Origin: Treponema sp. UBA4307
GTDB lineage: Bacteria; Spirochaetota; Spirochaetia; Treponematales; Treponemataceae
Assembly (NCBI GenBank): GCA_002394685.1
Contig: DGUP01000012.1
Coordinates: forward strand, 1 to 64,000
Direction of reading: 5' to 3'
DNA length: 64,000 nt
Below the pieces are notes generated by a model. It saw only the letters and a program-made list of their open reading frames with translations, did no database searches and was not told the DNA's origin. How positions within the stretch are numbered: position 1 is the stretch's first letter; each line of letters starts with the position of its first letter. Below, in pieces: positions 50,457 to 59,694 of this stretch. A program made the translations under genes and the position numbers.

Positions 50457-51590
50457 ATGAACAATAAGAAAACTATTGCAGCCCTTCTTGCTGCTGCATC
50501 TCTTACATTTGGAACAACAGCTTTTGCTGATAGCGCTTTTGACGGAGAAGCTGTTTCTGAAGGCTTAAACAGTTTTGCAACTACAGTTAATACAGCTGTT
50601 CCTGACGCTGCAACAATGCAGAATGTGTGGTCAAACGCATTTATTGGAACAATTTACCCTGGATTGAAATTTGGATTTGGTGCATCTTTTGGTGGAACTT
50701 TGATTGATTTTTCCGGATTCAAAAGCGCTGCTGATGCTCTTACAGGCGGAATGGTTTCTGAAATGACTCCAACAATCGCAGGATATGAAATTCAGGGCTT
50801 CAAACTTCCAGATAAGTTCCTGCTTCCAACAGCATCTGTTGATTTGAGAATTGGAGGTCTTATCCTTCCATTTGATATTGGTATTTCAGGAATGGTTACA
50901 GCTCCATCCTTCAAGAATATTGACTATTCAGATCCTGCAACTCTGGCAGAAAGCATTTCAAATTCCTGGGAATGGAATCTGAGCAACTTCAATGGTTCTG
51001 TTTCTTACACAGCTATTGGACTTGATCTCCGCTACTGCCTGTACGAAGGAAGTCTTATTGTTCCAAAGATTTCCCTTGGAGGCGGCTACTACTACATTAA
51101 TGGATCTTTTGCTGTTAACAGAAATGAAGCAGGTGAATACGAGGGTGTTAAATACAATTCAGAAGCTGCGCTGGGACTTTCTTACAATACAAATGTTTAC
51201 TTTGCTAATCTTCAGCTTTCAAAGAACTTTGGTATTGTAGAAGTTTTCCTTGGCGGAAGAGCTCTGTATGCACGTTCAGCATCAGACTGGTCATGGAAAT
51301 ATGAAGTAACCAGTGAAGACGGCAGCACAACTTACAGTACAGATTCTGATTCTGGTTCTGTTACAAAGGGTGAAGGTAAAATCTATACTACAAATGAAGA
51401 TGGAACAGTTACAGTTGATGTAAATGCAATTCAGCCTCAGCTTTATCTTGGTCTGGGCGGAAACTTCGGTATTTTCTCTGTTTCTTTCAATGTTTGTGCT
51501 GACCTTGGAACAATTCAGGCTGCAGCTGCAGCAAATGATGCTTCTCAGTTTATCTGGTCTGGCGGACTTAATGTTCACGTAACACTGTAA
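50457..51590 (+). CDS. Predicted outer-membrane beta-barrel protein
   Basis: Exported protein of 377 residues with a signal peptide (KKTIAALLAAASLTFGTTAFA, cleavage after Ala24). The mature chain has many alternating amphipathic strands (SLIVPKISLGGGYYYINGSF; VYFANLQLSKNFGIVEVF; LGLGGNFGIFSVSFNV) and ends in a strand closing NVHVTL. This organisation suggests a treponemal outer-membrane barrel, but no named family is clear. AAGGAG lies 6 bases before the ATG, and a terminator follows, so it is monocistronic. Barrel status is inferred from composition only. Confidence 0.7.
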   Translation: MNNKKTIAALLAAASLTFGTTAFADSAFDGEAVSEGLNSFATTVNTAVPDAATMQNVWSNAFIGTIYPGLKFGFGASFGGTLIDFSGFKSAADALTGGMVSEMTPTIAGYEIQGFKLPDKFLLPTASVDLRIGGLILPFDIGISGMVTAPSFKNIDYSDPATLAESISNSWEWNLSNFNGSVSYTAIGLDLRYCLYEGSLIVPKISLGGGYYYINGSFAVNRNEAGEYEGVKYNSEAALGLSYNTNVYFANLQLSKNFGIVEVFLGGRALYARSASDWSWKYEVTSEDGSTTYSTDSDSGSVTKGEGKIYTTNEDGTVTVDVNAIQPQLYLGLGGNFGIFSVSFNVCADLGTIQAAAAANDASQFIWSGGLNVHVTL

Positions 51591-51611
51591 TTTAAATCAT
51601 TTATTGTAATG

Positions 51612-51656
51612 GACCTGATTGAAGTTTGTAACTTCTTTCAGGTCTTTTGTTTTTTA
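51612..51656 (+). terminator. Terminator after the outer-membrane-type gene
   Basis: GACCTGA...TCAGGTC with an inner GAAG/CTTC stem, followed by TTTTGTTTTTT. Confidence 0.85.
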
Positions 51657-51730
51657 AATATAGCCTTAAGAACCAATTGAAGGTTTGCCATAAGTGTAAT
51701 TTAGGAGTATTATTATTTACAGAGGAAAAT

Positions 51731-52474
51731 ATGAAAAACAAAATCAAAAGTACAATTTTTGCCATTGCATTTTTTTCAATTTTAACAGGTCAGATTTTTG
51801 CTCTTCCTGAATATAAGACTTCGTATTTGAAGGAGAGGGTAAAGGCCTGCTATATCACAAATAACAAAATTCTTGGAAGTGTTAAACAGTTCTTCCCGTA
51901 TATTGGTTATCTTGTTTCTCCTGAAACTTCCACAGTTTTCTTTACAGAAGACAGGGAAACTGGAGATTTTTATTCCTTAAGCAGCAAACGCCTCTATCAG
52001 TTTGATGGAACTTATCTCCGCTATATTGGAGATCAGAAGGATTTTCTTGAAAAGTTTAATAACAAAGAGAAATTCTATATGGATATAAATGCTGAATTTT
52101 ATTCAAGCTCACTTTCTTTTGAGGGAAAGGAGAAGGATATTAATTATTACAGCGCAAAAATTACATCTAATCTTGTAGGCGGCTGGAAAGTAATTTTAGG
52201 ACTGGACAGCAATAATAAGATTGTATCTATTAAAGAAGAGGCTGAAGGATTTACTTTTAAGCCTTATTCAAATTATGCCATATTTAAGGATTGTCCGGAA
52301 TTTGTCCTTTTTGAAAGTACATCAAAAGAAGTTTACAAATGGGTAGTTGATTATTATTCTGATGACAGCAATGTTTCAGTAAAGCAATATTATGACAATC
52401 TGACAAAAAATAACTGGAAGGATTTATATTTTAAGAAGGAAACTTCTGATTATCTTGAGAAATTTACCTGGTAA
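51731..52474 (+). CDS. Secreted hypothetical protein
   Basis: Exported protein of 247 residues. The signal peptide is IKSTIFAIAFFSILTGQIFA with cleavage before Leu-Pro. The mature part is rich in Lys, Tyr and Phe and has no recognised domain. The start at 51731 has AGAGGA 5 bases upstream; an earlier in-frame start would put about 28 hydrophilic residues before the signal peptide. It lies after a terminator and shows no obvious operon partner. Confidence 0.68.
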   Translation: MKNKIKSTIFAIAFFSILTGQIFALPEYKTSYLKERVKACYITNNKILGSVKQFFPYIGYLVSPETSTVFFTEDRETGDFYSLSSKRLYQFDGTYLRYIGDQKDFLEKFNNKEKFYMDINAEFYSSSLSFEGKEKDINYYSAKITSNLVGGWKVILGLDSNNKIVSIKEEAEGFTFKPYSNYAIFKDCPEFVLFESTSKEVYKWVVDYYSDDSNVSVKQYYDNLTKNNWKDLYFKKETSDYLEKFTW

Positions 52475-52590
52475 AAGAATATAAATCCTGTAAAATCAAT
52501 AAACTCTTATGTTTTTTTGAATTATTTTTTACAGATTCCCCTGATTTCTTCGTCTTGTTAAACTTGCTATGGTGGTTTATAATTGAATTT

Positions 52591-53520
52591 ATGAATTGGC
52601 TTATTATCGCAAACTCTCAGGATGATGAAAATCTTATCCAGTTAAGAAATTTCTTAGAAAATAAACATGGAGTCATTCCTTACGAAATAATTGTAGGAAA
52701 CGGTTTACCAAAGGATGAGCTTTTTGAAGCATCAAGACATGTGTCTCAGGCAACTCACTGTCTTGTTACAGATTCTTCCAAAATGGAAAATATTGATGAT
52801 TATGTTTTTTTGATGGGGGCATTGTGTGGTAATAACGTTAAAACATACATCTATCAGAGTAAGGCTCATGATGATAAATTTGAGGTGCTGACTAAGGCTG
52901 GTCTTTCACATTCAAATATTTATAATAATTTAAGTGAACTGCAGAGAAATCTTGAAGCTGATTATCAGTCTTTTGAAAGGGCAGATAATCAGAAACAGGC
53001 TTTAGTCCAGCTTTTCACTTTAGGCATTCCATTTACAAGTGACTGTTATGCAACCTACATTGCTAAAGATGATACTGATATTTGTAAATTATTTGCAGAT
53101 GCCGGTATGCTTTGTAATGCCCGCACTTCAGAAGGTACGCCTCTCATTTCAATTGCCACAAGAAATGATTGTGCTGATAAAGTTGCCTGGCTGTATGAAC
53201 AGGGAGCTGATATAAATGCAATTTCCACAGATCGTGGTTATTCCCCTGTAATGGATGCTGTATGGAGAAAAAACTTAAAAATAACCGAATACCTTATATC
53301 AAAAGGGGCTGATTTGAACTTTATCAGTTCAGATGGACAGCCTATAATGGTACTGGCAGTCGGAAACGGAGATGCTAAAATCGTCGAACTGCTCCTGAAT
53401 CATGGGGCAGATCCTGACCTTAAGGACAGTATGGGAATGAGCGCAAGAACTTACGCCAGTCTTTTTAAACGTCCTGATTTAGTTGAGTTAATCAATAAAT
53501 ACCCACCGAAGGATAACTGA
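52591..53520 (+). CDS. Ankyrin-repeat protein with an alpha/beta N-terminal domain
   Basis: Protein of about 309 residues. The N-terminal ~110 residues look like a Rossmann/TIR-like alpha/beta domain (WLIIANSQDDENLIQLRNFL; HCLVTDSSKMENIDDYVFLM), though no TIR catalytic Glu is evident. The C-terminal half has about four ankyrin repeats (GTPLISIATRNDCADKVAWL; YSPVMDAVWRKNLKITEYLI; GQPIMVLAVGNGDAKIVELL), a protein-binding scaffold. The ribosome site is weak and the start uncertain: ATG 52591 is preferred over a TTG at 52555. It sits 2 bp upstream of murG and may be co-expressed. Confidence 0.75.
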   Translation: MNWLIIANSQDDENLIQLRNFLENKHGVIPYEIIVGNGLPKDELFEASRHVSQATHCLVTDSSKMENIDDYVFLMGALCGNNVKTYIYQSKAHDDKFEVLTKAGLSHSNIYNNLSELQRNLEADYQSFERADNQKQALVQLFTLGIPFTSDCYATYIAKDDTDICKLFADAGMLCNARTSEGTPLISIATRNDCADKVAWLYEQGADINAISTDRGYSPVMDAVWRKNLKITEYLISKGADLNFISSDGQPIMVLAVGNGDAKIVELLLNHGADPDLKDSMGMSARTYASLFKRPDLVELINKYPPKDN

Positions 53521-53522
53521 TT

Positions 53523-54680
53523 ATGTCTGAAACAAAAACTTTTAAAATTGTATTTGCCGGGGGCGGAACAGGTGGTCATATCTATCCTGGAATCGCTGTT
53601 GCTGATGAAGTTAAGACAATATTTAAAGAAAACAATGTTCCTGTAAAAATTTACTGGATTGGTTCTGACCGTGGAATGGACAAAAATCTTGTTGAAAAGA
53701 ACCTGACTTCTCAGGGGGGAAGCATTGATGAATTTATTGGAATTCCATGTGGTAAATTAAGAAGATATTTCTCCTGGGAAAATTTTACAGATTTGTTTAG
53801 AATTGCTGCAGGATATTTTAAGGCAAAAAAGACCTTAAGAAAAATTCAGCCGGATCTGCTTTTTTCAAAGGGTGGTTTCGTATCTGTTCCTCCTTGTCGT
53901 GCTGCAAAAAAACTTCATATTCCATTTTATACTCATGAATGTGATTTTACTCCAGGTCTTGCAACAAGGCTCAACAGTAAAAATGCAGATGGAATTTTCG
54001 TTACCTATGAAGAAACTAAAAAATATTTTACTGATGATTTAAAGAAAAAATGTACTGTAACAGGAAATCCTGTACGTCCGGTCTTTTATGATAACAGTTC
54101 AAAAGAGGGAAAACTCTTCCTCAATATTGATTCAAAAAATAAAAAGCCTATCCTCCTTGTACTTGGGGGCAGTCTGGGTGCAAGACAGATTAATAATATG
54201 GTAATTGAAAATCTTGAATGGCTTAAGGAGAACTTTGTTGTAGTACATCAGACTGGAAAAGCTTTTGCTGATGAAAATGCACCAATCATGAATTCTTATG
54301 ATGCTGATTATAAGCCTTATGCTTTTATCTACAACGAAATGCCATCTGTAATTCATGCTAGTGATGTTATTTTATCCAGAGCCGGTGCCAATTCAATTTG
54401 GGAAAGTTCTGTTGCTGGTAAACCTATGGTACTGGTACCTTTATGTGGTGCCGGAACAAGAGGTGATCAGGTTGATAATGCCCGTTACTTTGAAAAAAAT
54501 CAGGCTGCATATGTTCTGGCAGGAGAGGATGCAAACAAGGAAAATCTTCGTGAAGCCCTGACAGAACTTCTGGACAAGAAAAAGCGCAAGGAATTTTCAA
54601 AAAATTCTGCAGCACTTTCTGAAGGTGTTAGACCTGCCCGTAAAATTGCAGAGATTCTTTTTAAGGTGGTTAAAGAATGA
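53523..54680 (+). CDS. murG: UDP-GlcNAc-undecaprenyl-PP-MurNAc transferase MurG
   Basis: Membrane-associated glycosyltransferase (385 residues) adding GlcNAc to lipid I to make lipid II, the peptidoglycan precursor. The N-terminal glycine-rich loop IVFAGGGTGGHIYPGIAVAD, then FSKGGFVSVPPCRAA, PFYTHECDFTPG and the UDP-binding C-lobe (LVLGGSLGARQIN; SDVILSRAGANSIWE) are all present. It begins a tight cluster with cvpA, a clamp-loader subunit and the two-component genes. Its end overlaps cvpA by 4 bp. Confidence 0.96.
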   Translation: MSETKTFKIVFAGGGTGGHIYPGIAVADEVKTIFKENNVPVKIYWIGSDRGMDKNLVEKNLTSQGGSIDEFIGIPCGKLRRYFSWENFTDLFRIAAGYFKAKKTLRKIQPDLLFSKGGFVSVPPCRAAKKLHIPFYTHECDFTPGLATRLNSKNADGIFVTYEETKKYFTDDLKKKCTVTGNPVRPVFYDNSSKEGKLFLNIDSKNKKPILLVLGGSLGARQINNMVIENLEWLKENFVVVHQTGKAFADENAPIMNSYDADYKPYAFIYNEMPSVIHASDVILSRAGANSIWESSVAGKPMVLVPLCGAGTRGDQVDNARYFEKNQAAYVLAGEDANKENLREALTELLDKKKRKEFSKNSAALSEGVRPARKIAEILFKVVKE

Positions 54681-55207
54681 CAGGCTCTACAGTATTGGAT
54701 TTTATCTTTGGTGCAATTATTTTAATTTCTGCAATTGTTGCTGTAATAAAGGGGTTATTTAGAGAACTGTTTGAAAAAGGAGCTCCTATTGTTGCAATCT
54801 GGATTTCAATTCTTTTTTATAAAAGACTTACTGTAGTTTTTGAAAAATATATTGATAAGCATGTTCTTGCTGCAATTCTGGCATTTCTTGCAATATTTGT
54901 CGTGGTATTTTTAGTGCTTAAGATAATTCAGCTGAGTCTCCAAAAACTGTTTGATACGCCTCTTTTAAATCCACTGGATCATTTTTTAGGCTTCGTTTTT
55001 GGTATTATTGAAGGTTTAGCAATTGTAGGACTTATTCTCCTGGTAATCAGCGTACAGCCATGGTTTAATCTTTCAAAACTGCTTTCTGGTTCATTCTTCT
55101 ATAAACTGTTGACTCCTTTTATTACCAGACCTCTGAATATTAATCAGTCTGGAACAAATGAACTTCAGGCTTTGCTTTTTTTCAAGGAAGTGATTTCTAA
55201 TGTTTGA
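54677..55207 (+). CDS. CvpA-family membrane protein
   Basis: Integral membrane protein (176 residues) with four predicted helices (IFGAIILISAIVAVIKGLF; IVAIWISILFYKRLTVVF; VLAAILAFLAIFVVVFLVLK; IEGLAIVGLILLVISV), matching the CvpA family. The family is named for colicin V production and is linked to envelope homeostasis, but its biochemical role is not settled. It overlaps murG by 4 bp at its start and the next gene by 8 bp at its end, so the cluster is tightly packed. Confidence 0.85.
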   Translation: MTGSTVLDFIFGAIILISAIVAVIKGLFRELFEKGAPIVAIWISILFYKRLTVVFEKYIDKHVLAAILAFLAIFVVVFLVLKIIQLSLQKLFDTPLLNPLDHFLGFVFGIIEGLAIVGLILLVISVQPWFNLSKLLSGSFFYKLLTPFITRPLNINQSGTNELQALLFFKEVISNV

Positions 55208-56444
55208 TAATGTACTTTTTCAGAGTGCAAGTCATCTTCTTAAAGATGATATTCAGCATAACACCTTACCAGGCTCACTTTTATTTTCAGGACCTGTTTC
55301 TTCCGGAAAACTTACGGCAGCACTGGAGCTGGCAAGAATTCTGGGATGTCAGAAAAATGCTGAATGGACCTGTGACTGTCCGTCCTGTAAAAAAAATCGT
55401 GTACTTATAAATCAGAATGTTGTAATTACAGGTCCCAGCGACAGAATAACTGAAATTAAAGCCGCATCAGAAACATTTATGAATGCTGCATACAATAATA
55501 CAAGTCATTTGAAGGCTGCCCGTATTTTGTTCATTCGTTCTGTGCGTAAACTCACAAGCCGCTTTAATCCTATGCTGTGGGAGGGTGATGATAAACTTTC
55601 TAAATTTTCACCGATTCTTCAGAGTATTGAAGAGAATCTTGAATTAATTAATCCTTCAAGAAATTCCTTACCTGAAGATGATGAATTGAACACTATTGTA
55701 GAAGATATATACACTTTCTGTCAGAAACTGGAAGATTCATATCTTTATGACCAGCTGCCCGTTTTACAGATAAGAAACTTTTCAAACTGGGCACGCCTGT
55801 CTTCCTCAAATGGTAAGAAAGTACTTATTATTGAAAATGCTGACAGAATGGCAGAAAGTGCGAGAAATGCACTTTTAAAAATTCTCGAAGAACCTCCTGA
55901 GGATACGGAATTTATTCTTACAACAACCAACCGTCTTGCAGTGCTGCCAACAATTTTAAGCCGGTTGAGAAACTATGCATTTTTCGAACGATCTGTTCAG
56001 CAGCAGCAGATTATTATAGACAGAGTTTTTCATTATATTCCAAAAGGTTCAAGGGGCTTACCTGAATCAATTGATAAACTTCTGCAGAATTATCTTCCTG
56101 TAAATCCTGATGCAATTCATTATCAGGCGCAGAATTTTATTAATGAAATAAGCAAGGGGGAAACACCAGACTGTAAAAGCATTAGTACAGCCTGTTCAAA
56201 TTTTAATCCCAGGCTAATTTTTCGGGCTTTTCTAGAGGAAATTCTTAAGATACAGTCTCCTCTTACAAAAACTGCAAAAGGAGCAGAGGCTTCTTCAAAA
56301 ATAATCAGGGCTCTTCAATATGCTTACAATAATGTAAATGTTTACAATCAGAATCCTGTAAATTCTCTTGAAGAACTTATTCGCAATCTTAAGCAGATAA
56401 ATTATTTTGATTCCAGCATTTTGAAGGAATTAGTTAATGAATAA
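55200..56444 (+). CDS. DNA polymerase III delta-prime-like clamp-loader subunit
   Basis: Member of the clamp-loader AAA+ family (414 residues), most like delta-prime (HolB). It has a degenerate Walker A in LFSGPVSSGKLTAA, with Leu after the Lys, consistent with a non-ATP-binding subunit. A zinc-module Cys trio (CDCPSCKK) and the sensor region KVLIIENADRMAESARNALL followed by LKILEEPPED and an SRL motif are visible. Delta-prime holds the loader together and does not hydrolyse ATP. The start overlaps cvpA. Classification as delta-prime rather than gamma/tau rests on the broken P-loop and the lack of a long C-terminal extension. Confidence 0.82.
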   Translation: MFDNVLFQSASHLLKDDIQHNTLPGSLLFSGPVSSGKLTAALELARILGCQKNAEWTCDCPSCKKNRVLINQNVVITGPSDRITEIKAASETFMNAAYNNTSHLKAARILFIRSVRKLTSRFNPMLWEGDDKLSKFSPILQSIEENLELINPSRNSLPEDDELNTIVEDIYTFCQKLEDSYLYDQLPVLQIRNFSNWARLSSSNGKKVLIIENADRMAESARNALLKILEEPPEDTEFILTTTNRLAVLPTILSRLRNYAFFERSVQQQQIIIDRVFHYIPKGSRGLPESIDKLLQNYLPVNPDAIHYQAQNFINEISKGETPDCKSISTACSNFNPRLIFRAFLEEILKIQSPLTKTAKGAEASSKIIRALQYAYNNVNVYNQNPVNSLEELIRNLKQINYFDSSILKELVNE

Positions 56445-57798
56445 TTTCGTAAAAAAAGCAAGTTCTAAACTTTCAAAACTTTCTGATGAACAACTTGAAC
56501 AGTTACTTGAAACTGTAATGACTCAGAATAATATTTTTGATTCTGTAATGGAAAGTCTTTCCAGTGGAATAATTCTTCTTGATATGGAATGGAAGATTAT
56601 TTCAATGAATAAGGCTGCAGAAAGAAATCTTCCTTTTATTTTATTACAGAGTGAACAAAAAAATGAACACTACCTCTGGGATTTAATTGATGACAAATAT
56701 ATTTCAAATTTTTTGTATAATGCCTGCAAAAATGATAAAACAAATATTTCAGACGAATTTAGTTTTACCCTTAATGAATCTGTTCATTTTGTAAATATTA
56801 AGATACTTCCTCTCGTTCAGAAAATTGAAGACACTGAAAAAGATTGTGTTAAAAAAATGATTTCAGGGTCTATAATTACCATTGAAGATATTACGGAAAA
56901 ACGTCAGAAAGAAATTCTCTCTCACAGAATGGAAAGTCTCAGGTCTCTTACAAACCTTGCTGCCTCTGTTGCTCATGAAATAAAGAATCCTCTGGGAGCG
57001 ATTAGTATTCATATTCAGCTTCTTCAAAAGGCAATCAAAAAGTCCAGGGAAGGTGATGGTCTTCTTCCCAAAGAAAAATTTCTCGAAGATTATATTTCCG
57101 TAGTTAATGAAGAAATCGAGAATCTAAATAAAATAGTTCTGGATTTTCTATTTGCAGTTCGTCCGATTCAGCCGGAATTTTCTCTTGTTGATGTTGATTC
57201 GGTTATTGAAAAGACTGTAAAGTTTTTTACTCCGGAATTTAATTCCAAAGATGTAGAAATTCAGTGTCAGTTGATGAATAATCAGACAAGACTTTTAATT
57301 GATGAAAATCTTTTCAGACAGGTTTTGATTAATATTGCACAAAATTCTCTTTTCGCAATTCAGGAGCGTTTTGGAACAGCTCAATCTGTTGATTTAGATA
57401 AAGCCTTTTGCTCTGAAAGTCAGTTACAAAATGATGAGAATCAAATTCGTTTTAATGAAGAAGAAAACAAACTTCCGGAATCTTTTAACAGTGATATAAA
57501 TCACGGAACTCTCTTTTTTGAATCTTTCATAAAGAATGAAAAATATTATTTAACCATTACAGACAATGGTTGCGGCATGGATGAAAAAACTGCTGCAAGA
57601 ATTTTTGAGCCATATTATACTACTAAAGCAAATGGAACCGGTCTTGGTATGACAATGGTTTATAAAATAATTAAAGAGTTTAATGGTGATATTGAGGTCC
57701 ATTCAGTAAAAGGACACGGAACAAGTTTTTCAATTACTTTACCTGTTCCACAGCGGACAACCATGCTTCTTGAAGATAAAAAGGAGGAAGACAGGTGA
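56437..57798 (+). CDS. Sensor histidine kinase (NtrB/AtoS type)
   Basis: Cytoplasmic two-component kinase (453 residues, no membrane helix). A PAS domain (about 25-150, with GIILLDMEWKIISMNKAAER) is followed by a HisKA dimerisation helix in ASVAHEIKNPLGAISIHIQL, the phosphorylated His being near residue 180. An HATPase domain follows (N-box INIAQNSLFAI, ITDNGCGMDEKTAARIFEPY, GTGLGMTMVYKIIK). Between the N- and G-boxes an insertion of about 50 acidic residues is unusual. It overlaps its response regulator gene by 4 bp. In Borrelia the matching pair is Hk2/Rrp2, which drives sigma-54. Confidence 0.92.
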   Translation: MNNFVKKASSKLSKLSDEQLEQLLETVMTQNNIFDSVMESLSSGIILLDMEWKIISMNKAAERNLPFILLQSEQKNEHYLWDLIDDKYISNFLYNACKNDKTNISDEFSFTLNESVHFVNIKILPLVQKIEDTEKDCVKKMISGSIITIEDITEKRQKEILSHRMESLRSLTNLAASVAHEIKNPLGAISIHIQLLQKAIKKSREGDGLLPKEKFLEDYISVVNEEIENLNKIVLDFLFAVRPIQPEFSLVDVDSVIEKTVKFFTPEFNSKDVEIQCQLMNNQTRLLIDENLFRQVLINIAQNSLFAIQERFGTAQSVDLDKAFCSESQLQNDENQIRFNEEENKLPESFNSDINHGTLFFESFIKNEKYYLTITDNGCGMDEKTAARIFEPYYTTKANGTGLGMTMVYKIIKEFNGDIEVHSVKGHGTSFSITLPVPQRTTMLLEDKKEEDR

Positions 57799-59150
57799 AA
57801 TTTACAATTCTCATAATAGATGATGAAAAAAATATACGGGAAGGTCTGGCCTCAAATTTTGAACTGGAAGATTATAATGTAAAAACTGCAGAAAATGGTG
57901 AGGAAGGATTAAAACTTCTTTCTAACGGAGATATAGACTGTGTAATAACAGATTTACGCATGCCTGGAATTTCCGGGGAAGAAGTTCTCCGTCGTGTTAC
58001 AAGTGAAACCCCTGGAATCCCTGTAATTATTTTAACAGGGCATGGAAGTATAGATGCAGCTGTGGAAGCAATGAAAAACGGAGCATATAACTTCTTAACA
58101 AAACCATTAAATCTGGACCAGCTTAATATGATTGTTAAGAGGGCTCTTGAAAATCGGGAAGTTAAACTTCAGTCCCAGCAGTTAAAAAAAGAACTTGGTG
58201 ATAAAAACGCTCTTGCAGAAATGATAGGCAATTCTCCTGCCATGCAAAAAGTTCAGCAGACAATAAGAAAAGTTGCTGACAGCAGGGCTACTGTTTTAAT
58301 TACCGGTGAAAGTGGAGTTGGTAAAGAATTAGTTGCAAATGCCATACACAAACTTTCCTCAAGAAAGGATAATTCTTTTATAAAAGTTCACTGCGCTGCA
58401 TTAAGTGAAACTCTGCTGGAAAGTGAACTTTTCGGACATGAAAAAGGTTCCTTTACCGGAGCAGAAAAAATGCAGAAAGGACGTTTTGAACTTGCCCATA
58501 CAGGTTCCATTTTTCTGGATGAAATAGGTGAAATTAATCAGAATGTTCAAATAAAAATTCTTCGGGTTTTACAGGAAAGAAAATTTGAAAGAGTAGGGGG
58601 CGAACAGACAATTGATGTTGACGTCCGTGTAATTTGTGCTACTAACAGGAATCTTGAAGAAGAAGTGAAAGCCGGCCACTTCAGGGAAGATTTATATTAC
58701 CGCCTGAACGTTATTCACATTCATGTTCCTCCTTTAAGAGAACGAAAAGAGGATTTGCCTTTATTGATTTCTTCATTTCTGGAAGAATTTAATCAGGAGA
58801 ATGGAAAGAATATTAAGGGCTTTTCAAGCAGAGCTAAAAGTTGTATGTATAAATATGACTGGCCGGGAAACATTCGTGAACTGCGGAACTGTGTTGAAAG
58901 TGCTGTTGTTATGTGTTCAGGTGATGAAATTCAGCTGGATGATCTTCCTCCTGCAGTTTCAGCTTCTACCGGAGTTGAAAGCATTCAGGTCCCTATGGGA
59001 ATTACTTTGGATGAAGCAGAAAAAATAGTTACAACAGAAACTCTGGCTCAAAATTCCAATAATAAAAGCAGAACAGCTGAAATACTTGGCATTGGAAGAA
59101 AAACACTGCAGCGAAAATTGCAGGAATGGGGTATTGAATCTGAAGAGTAA
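57795..59150 (+). CDS. Sigma-54-dependent response regulator (AtoC/NtrC type)
   Basis: Transcription activator (451 residues) that works with RpoN. The receiver domain has Asp53 in VITDLRMPG as phosphate acceptor. The central AAA+ domain has Walker A ITGESGVGKELVANAIH and the sigma-54-contacting loop GSFTGAEKMQKGRFE, a GSFTGA variant of GAFTGA. The Walker B region is GSIFLDEIGEI. The C-terminal Fis-type helix-turn-helix is AEILGIGRKTLQRKLQEWGI. It is translationally coupled to its kinase. No clear sigma-54 promoter (GG-N10-GC) was found within the window, so its targets are elsewhere. Confidence 0.94.
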   Translation: MKFTILIIDDEKNIREGLASNFELEDYNVKTAENGEEGLKLLSNGDIDCVITDLRMPGISGEEVLRRVTSETPGIPVIILTGHGSIDAAVEAMKNGAYNFLTKPLNLDQLNMIVKRALENREVKLQSQQLKKELGDKNALAEMIGNSPAMQKVQQTIRKVADSRATVLITGESGVGKELVANAIHKLSSRKDNSFIKVHCAALSETLLESELFGHEKGSFTGAEKMQKGRFELAHTGSIFLDEIGEINQNVQIKILRVLQERKFERVGGEQTIDVDVRVICATNRNLEEEVKAGHFREDLYYRLNVIHIHVPPLRERKEDLPLLISSFLEEFNQENGKNIKGFSSRAKSCMYKYDWPGNIRELRNCVESAVVMCSGDEIQLDDLPPAVSASTGVESIQVPMGITLDEAEKIVTTETLAQNSNNKSRTAEILGIGRKTLQRKLQEWGIESEE

Positions 59151-59157
59151 TATTAAA

Positions 59158-59619
59158 ATGGAAAAAGATGATAAAGGGTCTCTCTATGACCGTCTAGGTG
59201 ATTTATTATCTGAAACTCTCCAGTCAGGGCACGTAAATTTTATACGGCTGGAAGAAGAATCAGATAGTGATTCACCGAAAGAATCTGAAAAGCTGAATAA
59301 AGAAGAATCTCAATCTTCATTCACTAAAGAAGATGGCCCTAAAAATAATTTCAATTTTGAATCATCTACCAAAAGTCAAAAAAAAGAAAAGAAAGTAATA
59401 TATAAAAAAATAACTCCTGAAATCTCTCAAGCATATAGACTTCTGGACATTACACCAAGTGCCAGCCTTGATGACTTAAAAAAAGCATATAAAGAAAAAA
59501 TTAAGTATTATCATCCGGACAAATACCAGAATAATCCTATCATGGCAAAAGTTGCTACTGACAAAACAAGACAGGTTGTGGAAGCATTTAATCTTTTATC
59601 TGATTTTATAAATAATTAA
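59158..59619 (+). CDS. Small J-domain protein
   Basis: Short protein (153 residues) with a C-terminal J domain (about 85-150) carrying the HPD motif (YYHPDKYQNNP), the part that stimulates DnaK ATPase. The N-terminal ~80 residues are low-complexity and charged (EEESDSDSPKESEKLNKEES), with no zinc or substrate-binding domain. It is therefore a DnaJ-like co-chaperone fragment type rather than full DnaJ. ATG 59158 lies 7 bases after the response regulator stop; an earlier in-frame start would overlap that gene. It is probably the last gene of the murG-cvpA cluster. Confidence 0.82.
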   Translation: MEKDDKGSLYDRLGDLLSETLQSGHVNFIRLEEESDSDSPKESEKLNKEESQSSFTKEDGPKNNFNFESSTKSQKKEKKVIYKKITPEISQAYRLLDITPSASLDDLKKAYKEKIKYYHPDKYQNNPIMAKVATDKTRQVVEAFNLLSDFINN

Positions 59620-59624
59620 TATGC

Positions 59625-59662
59625 AAAAAAAAACCGGAAACTTACAACGTAAGATTCCGGTT
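59625..59662 (-). terminator. Terminator of glgC
   Basis: AACCGGAA with TTCCGGTT encloses an inner CTTAC/GTAAG stem. On the minus strand the stem is followed by about eight T residues. On the plus strand the same hairpin lacks a T-run, so it mainly ends the glgC transcript. Confidence 0.88.
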
Positions 59663-59694
59663 GACTTCGTAAGAAATTGATTAAAAGAAGGAAA

